A DNA stretch of 5,317 nucleotides from Sediminibacterium sp. (GTDB lineage: Bacteria; Bacteroidota; Bacteroidia; Chitinophagales; Chitinophagaceae). Below, one piece after another: positions 1 through 5,317 of this stretch. Location of the stretch: contig JAQBNJ010000254.1 of assembly GCA_028288645.1 (NCBI GenBank), positions 1-5,317 of the forward strand. Direction: 5' to 3'. The notes below the pieces were generated by a model that had not been told where the DNA came from, did no database searches, and worked only from the letters and a program-made list of their open reading frames with translations. Each line of letters begins with the position of its first letter. Within the stretch, counting starts at the first letter, position 1. The translations under genes and the position numbers were made by a program.

Positions 1-1034
1 TCCAACCTTTCCCCGCGCAGCTCCGTAGCAATAATTTTTCCTTTCTTATCGATTAAAATATTGAACGGAATATACTCCAACGAGTAATGTTGTACGATGT
101 CTGTTTGGAACTCATTGAGATCAGAAACCTGTTTCCAGGGTAACTTATCCTGGCGTATTGCCTCGAGCCAATTAGTTCTTTCTTTATCCAGGGAAACCCC
201 GACTATCTCGAATCCCTGCGATTTGTACTGGTTGTATAAACTGATCATTCCCGGGTGCTCCTGGCGGCATGGGCCGCAGTTGGAGGCCCAAAAATCAATC
301 AGCAGGTAGTTATAAGTGAGGTCTGTCAGTACAAGTTTTTTACCCTCAGCATCTGTTTGCGAAGGAAAATAAACAGGTTCGCTAATGACCAATTTTTCCT
401 GGCGGTCAAGTGTTTTCCGGATCCCGTAATTTATTGCCCTTTCCTGTTGTTTTTTTGAAAGGTTGGCATACACTGTTTTAAGTTGACTACCCGATATAGA
501 GCCTCTTACAAACAAGACTATATCGCAAGTAACATCCAGGTTAGGATATTTTTTCGATAGCTGGTTAACTTTGGCAAATTTCTGCGCCATCGCAGCTGGG
601 TTATTGTAGTCAGTGGGCTTGTACTTATTAAAGAAGGCCATCGCCTCATCCCATATCGCCTGGCTTTTTGACCCGGTTATTTTTGTAAGAACAAGATCAA
701 TGACACTTCTCTCACCGGCCATAAGAGAATCGATTCTTGCCGCAACTTTAATGGATCCTGTATCAATATAGATATTCGCCCTTGCAAAAGTACCTGCAAG
801 CACAAGATAACCCTGGTGCGGTTTTCCGAGTTTATTTTTAAAATAGAATTGATGGTCTTTTATAAGGCCCTTGTCGCTAAGGAGTTTACCATTTGCATCG
901 TAATGATATAGAAATATGGTGCCCGTGTAGTCAGTTTCAACAACACCTTTCATTTCAAAGAAAGCCGGCTTCTGGCCAAACACGTTGACCGTAAAAAGAA
1001 AAAATGCTGCGATCAATAATGTCCTAACGGTCAT
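1..1034 (-). CDS. Secreted TlpA-like thioredoxin-fold oxidoreductase with DUF4369-like N-terminal region (3' end cut by window edge)
   Basis: The reading frame is open from the ATG at 1034 to the left edge; 344 codons are visible and no stop is reached, so the C-terminus is missing, probably by few residues. The start is chosen because it opens a signal peptide: Lys-poor but Arg4-containing n-region, hydrophobic core at residues 5-19, likely cleavage after VFG20 before Gln21. Residues about 23-110 (KGVVETDYTGTIFLYHYD onward) resemble the beta-rich DUF4369 domain that precedes thioredoxin domains in Bacteroidota. A charged helical linker follows. The thioredoxin fold occupies about 216-344, with the redox motif WASNCGPC (W249, C253, C256) and the conserved cis-proline at P323 (YIPF). 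Family knowledge: such proteins reduce or exchange disulfides in the periplasm, for example in cytochrome maturation or stress defence; the substrate here is unknown. The Asn before the first Cys replaces the commoner Trp. No Shine-Dalgarno is visible; the leader is A/T-rich and follows a large hairpin. Confidence 0.9.
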   Translation of the reverse strand, partial: MTVRTLLIAAFFLFTVNVFGQKPAFFEMKGVVETDYTGTIFLYHYDANGKLLSDKGLIKDHQFYFKNKLGKPHQGYLVLAGTFARANIYIDTGSIKVAARIDSLMAGERSVIDLVLTKITGSKSQAIWDEAMAFFNKYKPTDYNNPAAMAQKFAKVNQLSKKYPNLDVTCDIVLFVRGSISGSQLKTVYANLSKKQQERAINYGIRKTLDRQEKLVISEPVYFPSQTDAEGKKLVLTDLTYNYLLIDFWASNCGPCRQEHPGMISLYNQYKSQGFEIVGVSLDKERTNWLEAIRQDKLPWKQVSDLNEFQTDIVQHYSLEYIPFNILIDKKGKIIATELRGERL

Positions 1035-1061
1035 GAGAATAAAATATAATTTTTAGTGCCG

Positions 1062-1143
1062 TTTCGATAAAAGAAAAACGAAGAGAAGAAGTGACCCAAA
1101 CTGTTCTTTTTTCCTTCTTCTCTTCGTTCTTCTTCTATTGAAA
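1062..1143. repeat. Inverted repeat A, purine/pyrimidine-rich hairpin in the uvrB-oxidoreductase gap
   Basis: Arms 1062-1091 and 1114-1143 are inverted copies of each other, matching at 27 of 30 positions. The inner 15 bp (AACGAAGAGAAGAAG at 1077-1091 against 1114-1128) are perfect, around a 22-nt loop. The outer ends are TTTCGATA and TATTGAAA. One arm is almost all purine and the other almost all pyrimidine. Read on the minus strand, the perfect stem is followed by TTTCTTTTA, so it could serve as an intrinsic terminator for uvrB. The structure ends 27 nt before the start codon of the oxidoreductase, so it could also sit in that gene's 5' leader. The function is inferred; the pairing is seen directly. 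Confidence 0.8.
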
Positions 1144-1150
1144 TATTTTG

Positions 1151-1229
1151 GTAGGAGGACAGGAGAAAAAGAGTTCTCCTCTTGCTACACTCTTCTTCTC
1201 CTGTCTTTCTCTTATTGAAACGCTCCTAC
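1151..1229. repeat. Inverted repeat B, second related hairpin overlapping the uvrB stop codon
   Basis: Arms 1158-1174 and 1189-1205 pair over 17 bp with one mismatch (1168/1195). That mismatch becomes a G-U wobble in a minus-strand transcript, so the stem would be fully paired in uvrB mRNA. The loop is 14 nt. A separate 7-bp inverted pair (GTAGGAG at 1151-1157 and CTCCTAC at 1223-1229) encloses it and includes the uvrB stop codon. The right side (1192-1220) shares CTTCTTCTC and the terminal TATTGAAA with the right arm of repeat A, marking the two as related units. An alternative 7-bp hairpin, AGGAGAA/TTCTCCT (1161-1167 and 1174-1180), would compete with the main stem. Confidence 0.7.
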
Positions 1230-3262
1230 TTCATCGTTTCCAATTCTTTCTGCAACCTGAACATCTCATCCCTTAATCTCGCCGCCTCAATAAAATCAAG
1301 ATCACGCGCGGCTTTTTCCATTTCTTTTTTGGTTCTATAGATCGCTTTCTCCATTTGTGGAATGGTCTTATAGATTTCCTGTTCTTCCGCTGCTTTGTGA
1401 ACAATGTCTTCATCACCCTGTATTGCATACGGCCTTGATGGATCGTATCCTTTTATATCTAATACAGAGCCCTGCGCAAATACCTGCTCGCGTGATTTGA
1501 TGATGGTAGTTGGCGTAATGCCATGTTGTATATTATATTCTACCTGCTTCTCTCTTCTTCGCGAGGTCTCATCAATCGTGCGCTGCATACTTTCTGTCAT
1601 TTTATCTGCGTAGAAAATTACGCGGCCATCTACATTTCTTGCGGCGCGGCCCGATGTTTGTGTCAACGATCTTTCATTGCGGAGAAAGCCTTCTTTATCG
1701 GCATCCAAAATGGCAACCAGCGCCACTTCGGGAAGATCCAATCCTTCACGCAATAAATTCACTCCAACCAAAACATCAATATCACCCAAACGCAATTGCC
1801 GTAAAATCTCAACACGTTCCAACGTATCTACATCACTGTGTATGTATTTCGATTTAATGTTGATGCGGCCCAGGTATTTATCCATCTCTTCTGCCATGCG
1901 CTTAGTTAACGTAGTAACCAAAACCCGGTATCCGTTCTTAACCGTCTTATCAATTTCATCCAGCAGGTCATCTATCTGGTTCACGCTCGGACGGATCTCG
2001 ATCGGCGGATCCAGCAATCCCGTTGGCCTCACGATCTGTTCCACTACTACGCCGCCAGTTTTTTCCAGTTCATAATCGCCCGGTGTGGCGCTTACAAAAA
2101 TGGTCTGGCCGATCATTCCTTCAAACTCATGAAAATTCAATGGCCGGTTATCCATCGCACTGGGTAAACGGAAACCGTAGTCAACCAATACCAATTTCCG
2201 GCTCCGGTCACCGCCATACATACCCGCTACCTGCGGAACGGTCTGGTGACTCTCATCTATCACGCACAAAAAATCTTTTGGAAAATAATCAAGTAAACAG
2301 AACGGACGCGTACCAGGCTTGCGCCTGTCGAAGAAACGCGAATAGTTCTCAATGCCATTACAATAACCAAGTTCGCGTATCATTTCAATATCATACTCCA
2401 CGCGTTCTTTTAAACGTTGCGCTTCTATGTATTTGCCGGTGGCTTTAAAATATTCCACCTGCGCCATCATCTCATCCTGTATCTCATGCATCACATCAAC
2501 GATCATATCCTTGGGTGCGAGGTAAAGTGTTGCGGGGAAAATGGCCGCATCATTCATCACACCCATTCGTTTGCTGCTGGAGGTTTCAATGCTTTCTATC
2601 TCTTCTATCTCATCTCCAAAAAAAGTTACACGGTAGCCGAAATCAACATAGGGTAAGTTGATATCCACCGTATCTCCCTTTACGCGAAAAGTTCCTCTCT
2701 TAAATTCTTCCTGTGAACGGTTATACAAAGAATTTACGAGCGAATGCAAAAAGCCCTGTCTTGATAATACCTGTCCTTTTTTTATCCGTATGATCCCGTT
2801 CTCATATTCTGTCGGGTTACCCATACCATAAATACAACTCACACTCGCTACCACGATAATATCACGCCTTCCGCTTAATAATTGCGATGTTGCCTGCAGC
2901 CGAAGTTTATCCAGCTCTTCATTAATGCTAAGGTCTTTTTCAATATACACATCGCTTACTGGCATATAGGCCTCAGGCTGGTAATAATCGTAATAACTAA
3001 CAAAATATCCCACCGCATTATCAGGAAAAAAATGTTTGAATTCTCCATACAATTGCGCCACCAGGGTTTTGTTATGCGTTAATACCAAAGTTGGCCTTTG
3101 TGTGTTCTGTATCAGGTTCGCAATAGTAAATGTTTTGCCGGACCCCGTTACTCCCAGCAAGGTTTGAAACTGTTCACCACCATTCACGCTGTCTGTTAAC
3201 TGTTGAATTGCTGAAGGCTGGTCGCCGGCGGGTGAGTATGCGGAGTCTAATCTGAAAGGCAT
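1226..3262 (-). CDS. uvrB: UvrB, excinuclease ABC subunit B
   Basis: Complete 678-residue protein of normal family length. UvrB receives damaged DNA from UvrA, verifies the lesion with its beta-hairpin and limited helicase activity, and then recruits the UvrC nuclease in cytoplasmic nucleotide excision repair. Visible motifs in order: family N-terminus MPFRLDSAYSPAGDQPSAI; Walker A GVTGSGKT (37-44, K43); tyrosine-rich damage-probing hairpin SYYDYYQPEAY (89-99; Y90, Y91, Y93, Y94); Walker B-type DESH (336-339); SATPGDYE (391-398); helicase motif VI QTSGRAARN (535-543); and a C-terminal UVR domain (about 634-672) of the kind that contacts UvrC. All expected catalytic residues are present. The start at 3262 matches the conserved family N-terminus. 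No Shine-Dalgarno is evident upstream. The stop is TAG and lies inside the outer arm of repeat B. The gene is divergent from the gene at 3476 and is probably transcribed alone or with the oxidoreductase gene 191 bp downstream. Confidence 0.99.
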   Translation of the reverse strand: MPFRLDSAYSPAGDQPSAIQQLTDSVNGGEQFQTLLGVTGSGKTFTIANLIQNTQRPTLVLTHNKTLVAQLYGEFKHFFPDNAVGYFVSYYDYYQPEAYMPVSDVYIEKDLSINEELDKLRLQATSQLLSGRRDIIVVASVSCIYGMGNPTEYENGIIRIKKGQVLSRQGFLHSLVNSLYNRSQEEFKRGTFRVKGDTVDINLPYVDFGYRVTFFGDEIEEIESIETSSSKRMGVMNDAAIFPATLYLAPKDMIVDVMHEIQDEMMAQVEYFKATGKYIEAQRLKERVEYDIEMIRELGYCNGIENYSRFFDRRKPGTRPFCLLDYFPKDFLCVIDESHQTVPQVAGMYGGDRSRKLVLVDYGFRLPSAMDNRPLNFHEFEGMIGQTIFVSATPGDYELEKTGGVVVEQIVRPTGLLDPPIEIRPSVNQIDDLLDEIDKTVKNGYRVLVTTLTKRMAEEMDKYLGRINIKSKYIHSDVDTLERVEILRQLRLGDIDVLVGVNLLREGLDLPEVALVAILDADKEGFLRNERSLTQTSGRAARNVDGRVIFYADKMTESMQRTIDETSRRREKQVEYNIQHGITPTTIIKSREQVFAQGSVLDIKGYDPSRPYAIQGDEDIVHKAAEEQEIYKTIPQMEKAIYRTKKEMEKAARDLDFIEAARLRDEMFRLQKELETMK

Positions 3263-3285
3263 TGAGCTAAGTCTGTAGTTTACAA

Positions 3286-3297
3286 TTAGGATCCTAA
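3286..3297. promoter_or_regulatory. 12-bp perfect palindrome upstream of uvrB (possible operator)
   Basis: TTAGGATCCTAA is a perfect 12-bp palindrome 24 nt upstream of the uvrB start codon. It overlaps the candidate -7 element at 3295-3302. Symmetry and position fit a site for a dimeric regulator, but a 12-bp palindrome in AT-rich DNA can arise by chance and no known regulator's consensus is recognised here. Confidence 0.25.
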
Positions 3298-3302
3298 AGT
3301 TA
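3295..3302 (-). promoter_or_regulatory. Candidate -7 promoter element for uvrB
   Basis: On the minus strand this reads TAACTTTA, seven of eight positions of the Bacteroidota sigma-ABfr -7 consensus TAnnTTTG. It lies 32 nt before the uvrB ATG, a plausible distance for a short leader. No convincing -33 TTTG-type element was found upstream at the usual spacing, so this is only a candidate. Confidence 0.25.
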
Positions 3303-3475
3303 AAACGAGATTTTTATGTTCCCAGCTTTTGTTTTTCATAGCATCGGCTGTTGCGTCGCACACTTGTACCATAAATCATTTATCTGTCCCGGTTAAACGG
3401 TTGGTCTATAGTAAAAAGCCATTCGCCGATTGGGGTTGTTTTCTTTTTTTAAAACCATATATTGTATAAAAAAAC

Positions 3476-4177
3476 ATGCCCCGTATTTTCTTTTTCCTGT
3501 TCTTCCTTTTTTCCTGTTTGTTTTCCTATGCTCAGCAGATAGACGGTGTCTATTCATTATTTAAAAAAGACGGATCCAGGGCAAGGAATATTGACCAGGC
3601 AACTTTTTTTATACATCAAACCAAAGAGAGCGACACCTTATATGTTCGCCGTTTGTACAATAAAAGCGGGCCCATGATCAAATGGGAATCTTACAAGGAC
3701 CCTTCTTGTGAAATACCCAATGGCATTTTTGCCTGGTATAATGAAAAGGGTACCATAGACAGCAGTTGCAGGGTAGTGAATGGTGTAGTAACCGATATTT
3801 TGTATTTGGTTACAGACGATAAAACGCCTGCTAAAACCGATGTTTCTTCTACCAAAGCGCCCGCTATTGTCCAGGTTCCTGCTGAATTTGACGGGGGCCT
3901 TAAAGCATGGACCAGTTACCTTACAAAAACCCTTGAAACACCCGATAGGTTTACGCGCCTTTCAAAAAACGGTACAAAAACAACGGTAGGTGTAAGCTTT
4001 TCTATAAGTACGGATGGCGGTATTTATGATGTATTTATTGAAAAGTCTTCTGAATGGTCGGTCGATATGGAATCCATCCGTGTTATCAAAAATTCGCCGC
4101 ATTGGAAACCGGCGGTTCAGAATGGTAAAACCGTTATTGACAAGCACAAGCAGAATCTTACTTATGCAGTTAACTGA
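3476..4177 (+). CDS. Secreted protein with TonB C-terminal-like domain and MORN/YwqK-like N-terminal region
   Basis: 233 residues. A strong signal peptide (hydrophobic core residues 4-17, likely cleavage after SYA19 before Gln-Gln) supports the start at 3476 and export. Residues about 22-110 contain short repeats of the type DGVYSLFKKDGS, IKWESYKD and NGIFAWYNEKGTIDSS, resembling the beta-hairpin MORN/YwqK repeats frequent in Bacteroidota. A Thr/Lys/Ala/Ser-rich linker spans about 112-132. The C-terminal part (about 133-230) fits the TonB_C fold as used in this phylum: VPAEFDGGLKAWTSYL, then a strand-rich VGVSFSISTDGGIYDVFI and the SPHWKPAVQNGK signature (W210-K-P). Unlike a true TonB there is no retained N-terminal membrane anchor and no proline-rich spacer, so it probably does not transduce energy from ExbBD; a periplasmic binding or scaffold role is inferred. 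No Shine-Dalgarno is visible; the leader is A-rich. It is divergent from uvrB and convergent with the lipoprotein gene. Confidence 0.88.
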   Translation: MPRIFFFLFFLFSCLFSYAQQIDGVYSLFKKDGSRARNIDQATFFIHQTKESDTLYVRRLYNKSGPMIKWESYKDPSCEIPNGIFAWYNEKGTIDSSCRVVNGVVTDILYLVTDDKTPAKTDVSSTKAPAIVQVPAEFDGGLKAWTSYLTKTLETPDRFTRLSKNGTKTTVGVSFSISTDGGIYDVFIEKSSEWSVDMESIRVIKNSPHWKPAVQNGKTVIDKHKQNLTYAVN

Positions 4178-4191
4178 TACAGAGCATCAAT

Positions 4192-4224
4192 AAAAAAAGC
4201 CATTCAACTATATAGCTGAATGGC
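4192..4224 (-). terminator. Intrinsic terminator of the lipoprotein gene, between convergent genes
   Basis: GCCATTCA (4199-4206) pairs with TGAATGGC (4217-4224) over 8 bp. An A-C mismatch and two further pairs then close a short ATAT loop. On the minus strand the stem is followed directly by seven T (4198-4192), the classic rho-independent layout, 28 nt after the lipoprotein stop codon. For the plus-strand gene ending at 4177 the same stem is followed only by CCTTATT, so it would be weaker in that direction. Confidence 0.85.
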
Positions 4225-4252
4225 CCTTATTGGTTGGGAGGGGAAGACAATA

Positions 4253-4825
4253 TTATCCTAATTTCTTAACGATCGCTTTCACGTTATCATCAATCTCTTT
4301 GTCTGTCATCCGCCTGCCATTAACCTCTGATACGGTCCAGCCCTGCCAGATCGTTTTTTCTGTACTGGCATTTAAAACGGTCAGGGTTAATGTTCCTTCA
4401 TTCACGATCTCTTTCGAATTATTATACCCCAGGAATTCTGAAGGATAATAGATCGGAACATAACTCCTTCTGTAAGGGTTGTAGAACCAACGTGTCATCG
4501 GCTGTGAATACACAGGATCGCTCACATTACGTGTTTCTTTCTGCACATCCACATCATACACCAATAACACATCCGGATTCCTGCTTACTTCGCGCCAGCC
4601 GGTTGCCTGCAAATTTCTGTCAACGCTCTGGCGGATCTTGTTATCAACCAGGTCGTTCAATTTACCAGGCTTACTGCCCTTCTCTTTTTCAGCCTTAACC
4701 CATGCATATGTTTTTATCTTGGAAAAGTCAACCGACTCGTCTTTTTGCACATGAGCCGTACTTCCACATCCTGCCAGTATGAACAAACTCATAAAGGCTC
4801 CCAAAAACCAATGTAGCTTTTTCAT
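4253..4825 (-). CDS. DUF4136-like outer-envelope lipoprotein
   Basis: 190 residues from the start chosen here. The frame is open 23 codons further upstream (ATG at 4894), but the start at 4825 is preferred because it gives a textbook lipoprotein signal: MKK, a hydrophobic core, then lipobox LAGC with the lipidated Cys at residue 20. It also has a good Shine-Dalgarno just upstream. The mature part (about 33-188) fits the DUF4136 family: FSKIKTYAWV near the N-terminus, NKIRQSVDRNLQATGWREV as the first helix region, NPDVLLVYDV, then EGTLTLTVLNASTEKTIWQGW (strand-rich core) and a final helix DKEIDDNVKAIVKKL. An aromatic-rich insertion (WFYNPYRRSYVPIYY, 113-127) sits in the middle. The family is widespread in Gram-negative bacteria and has no established biochemical role; membrane anchoring is predicted from the lipobox, function is unknown. 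A strong terminator follows the gene. Confidence 0.9.
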   Translation of the reverse strand: MKKLHWFLGAFMSLFILAGCGSTAHVQKDESVDFSKIKTYAWVKAEKEKGSKPGKLNDLVDNKIRQSVDRNLQATGWREVSRNPDVLLVYDVDVQKETRNVSDPVYSQPMTRWFYNPYRRSYVPIYYPSEFLGYNNSKEIVNEGTLTLTVLNASTEKTIWQGWTVSEVNGRRMTDKEIDDNVKAIVKKLG

Positions 4826-4829
4826 AACG

Positions 4830-4835
4830 CTCCTT
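4830..4835 (-). promoter_or_regulatory. Shine-Dalgarno of the lipoprotein gene; decides the start
   Basis: On the minus strand AAGGAG lies four nucleotides before the ATG at 4825, within an A-run. It supports the internal start over the in-frame ATG at 4894. It stands out because the complete neighbouring genes in this window show no clear Shine-Dalgarno. Confidence 0.65.
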
Positions 4836-4925
4836 TTTTTAAGTTCAGAATAATCTACGCAGAACATAACACAATAGATATGCCAGCGCATCATAAGGAT
4901 GTCTTAAAACTAGAAATGTTAAAGG

Positions 4926-4991
4926 TTTTAGCTTTTAGACATTAGGTGTTAGCATAGGCTTTGGCTAACGCCTAATCCCTAATGGCTAACA
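4926..4991. repeat. Heptad palindrome: four TTAGNNN then four inverted copies
   Basis: TTAG occurs at 4928, 4935, 4942 and 4949, and its complement CTAA at 4965, 4972, 4979 and 4986, each set in exact 7-nt register and placed symmetrically about 4958/4959. Arms 4926-4953 and 4964-4991 match at 22 of 28 positions. The inner 13 bp (4941-4953 with 4964-4976) differ at only one position, a G-U pair in a plus-strand RNA. The element begins 17 nt after the stop codon of the prolyl isomerase gene, so it would form a hairpin in the 3' UTR of that mRNA. No run of T follows, so terminator function is uncertain. Confidence 0.75.
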
Positions 4992-5008
4992 GCCTGAAGC
5001 TGCTGAAC

Positions 5009-5317
5009 TCACAACCTTCTGATATTAAAAATCGCCACCGGCGGATCAAAGTGCTGATCGTTCTCGGGTTGGCGGTAGATCTTTCGTACGATTTCCATTC
5101 CTTTTACCACTTTTCCGAATGTGGCATAACCTTGTTTGTCTTCAACATTTTCACCGCCGTAATCAAGGCCCGGTTGTTTGCCGATGCAGATAAAGAATTC
5201 TGTTGTTGCGGTGCCGGGTTCACGTCTCGCCAACGAGATCACGCCGTCGGTATGCAGGATATGTGTTTGTTCTGTTGTTTCATGCGGCACACCGGGAATC
5301 TTCATGGCCAATTTGTT
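5009..5317 (-). CDS. Cyclophilin-type peptidyl-prolyl cis-trans isomerase, C-terminal part (5' end cut by window edge)
   Basis: 102 residues are visible, ending at the TGA at 5009-5011; the frame continues beyond the right edge, so the in-frame TTG at 5311 and ATG at 5305 are not taken as starts. The sequence matches the second half of the cyclophilin fold: HTDGVISLARREPGTATTEF, with the core TEFFICIG strand (counterpart of the SQFFI segment carrying active-site Phe in bacterial cyclophilins), then LDYGGENVEDKQGYATFGKV and VKGMEIVRKIY, the usual FGKVVKGM region. The catalytic Arg region (FHRVI-type) would lie in the missing part. Cyclophilins catalyse proline isomerisation during protein folding; whether this one is cytoplasmic, periplasmic or lipid-anchored cannot be judged without the N-terminus. 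Visible length plus a typical N-terminal half suggests a single-domain enzyme. Confidence 0.93.
   Translation of the reverse strand, partial: NKLAMKIPGVPHETTEQTHILHTDGVISLARREPGTATTEFFICIGKQPGLDYGGENVEDKQGYATFGKVVKGMEIVRKIYRQPENDQHFDPPVAIFNIRRL

Noticed and set aside
97..458. Plus-strand open frames of 67-70 codons at the left end
   Set aside because: They lie antisense to the oxidoreductase gene, whose minus-strand frame shows a signal peptide, CGPC motif and cis-proline; the plus-strand products have no recognisable features.
1041..1048. Possible -7 element TATATTTT for the oxidoreductase gene
   Set aside because: It fits the consensus fairly well but ends only six nucleotides before the ATG, too close for a normal leader, and the region is generally A/T-rich.
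1404..3082. Several plus-strand open frames up to 141 codons inside uvrB
   Set aside because: They are antisense shadows of a fully conserved uvrB; their products are Ser/Arg/His/Cys-rich low-quality sequences without domains or credible start signals.
3962..4147. 61-codon minus-strand open frame within the TonB_C-like gene
   Set aside because: It is antisense to the conserved C-terminal domain and has no supporting signal.
4390..4698. 102-codon plus-strand open frame opposite the lipoprotein gene
   Set aside because: It overlaps the DUF4136-like gene on the other strand and its translation has no features of a real protein.
4826..4894. Extended N-terminus of the lipoprotein from the ATG at 4894
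   Set aside because: The extra 23 residues would precede the signal peptide and bury the lipobox; the ATG at 4825 has a Shine-Dalgarno and gives a standard lipoprotein signal.
4926..4991. Telomere-like or CRISPR-like repeat
   Set aside because: TTAG heptads recall telomeric repeats, but the array is short, internal and palindromic; there are no uniform repeats with unique spacers as in CRISPR.
5009..5311. Start of the prolyl isomerase at TTG 5311 or ATG 5305
   Set aside because: The frame is open to the window edge and the cyclophilin fold needs about 70-100 further N-terminal residues, so the true start lies outside the window.

Overview
The window looks like a chromosomal segment from a member of the Bacteroidota, most likely Chitinophagaceae-like. 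The reasons are moderate to low GC with A-rich leaders and few Shine-Dalgarno sites, secreted proteins whose signal peptides end just before Gln, a TlpA-type thioredoxin with a DUF4369-like N-terminal half, a DUF4136-type lipoprotein, and a periplasmic TonB C-terminal-domain protein. The family placement is inference; the phylum is fairly secure.

Layout, left to right. (1) A secreted thiol-disulfide oxidoreductase on the minus strand runs off the left edge (1-1034). (2) A 191-bp gap (1035-1225) is filled by two adjacent, related, purine/pyrimidine-rich inverted repeats. (3) Complete uvrB (1226-3262, minus) encodes the damage-verification helicase of nucleotide excision repair. (4) A 213-bp divergent intergenic region carries a 12-bp perfect palindrome. 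(5) The only plus-strand gene (3476-4177) encodes a small secreted protein with a TonB C-terminal-like domain. (6) An intrinsic terminator lies between it and a convergent minus-strand lipoprotein gene (4253-4825, DUF4136-like). (7) A 183-bp gap (4826-5008) contains a palindrome built from eight heptads, four TTAGNNN followed by four NNNCTAA in exact 7-nt register. (8) The C-terminal part of a cyclophilin-type peptidyl-prolyl isomerase (minus) runs off the right edge.

The genes do not form an obvious common pathway. uvrB is core DNA repair. The other four are cell-envelope or periplasmic-type proteins (redox, TonB-like, lipoprotein, prolyl isomerase), although the export of the isomerase cannot be judged because its N-terminus is missing. 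No mobile-element gene, CRISPR array, rRNA or tRNA was seen. The coding content is ordinary. The most unusual content is intergenic: two different families of structured palindromes, each just downstream of a minus-strand gene, where they could act as terminators, mRNA 3'-end structures or dispersed repeats.
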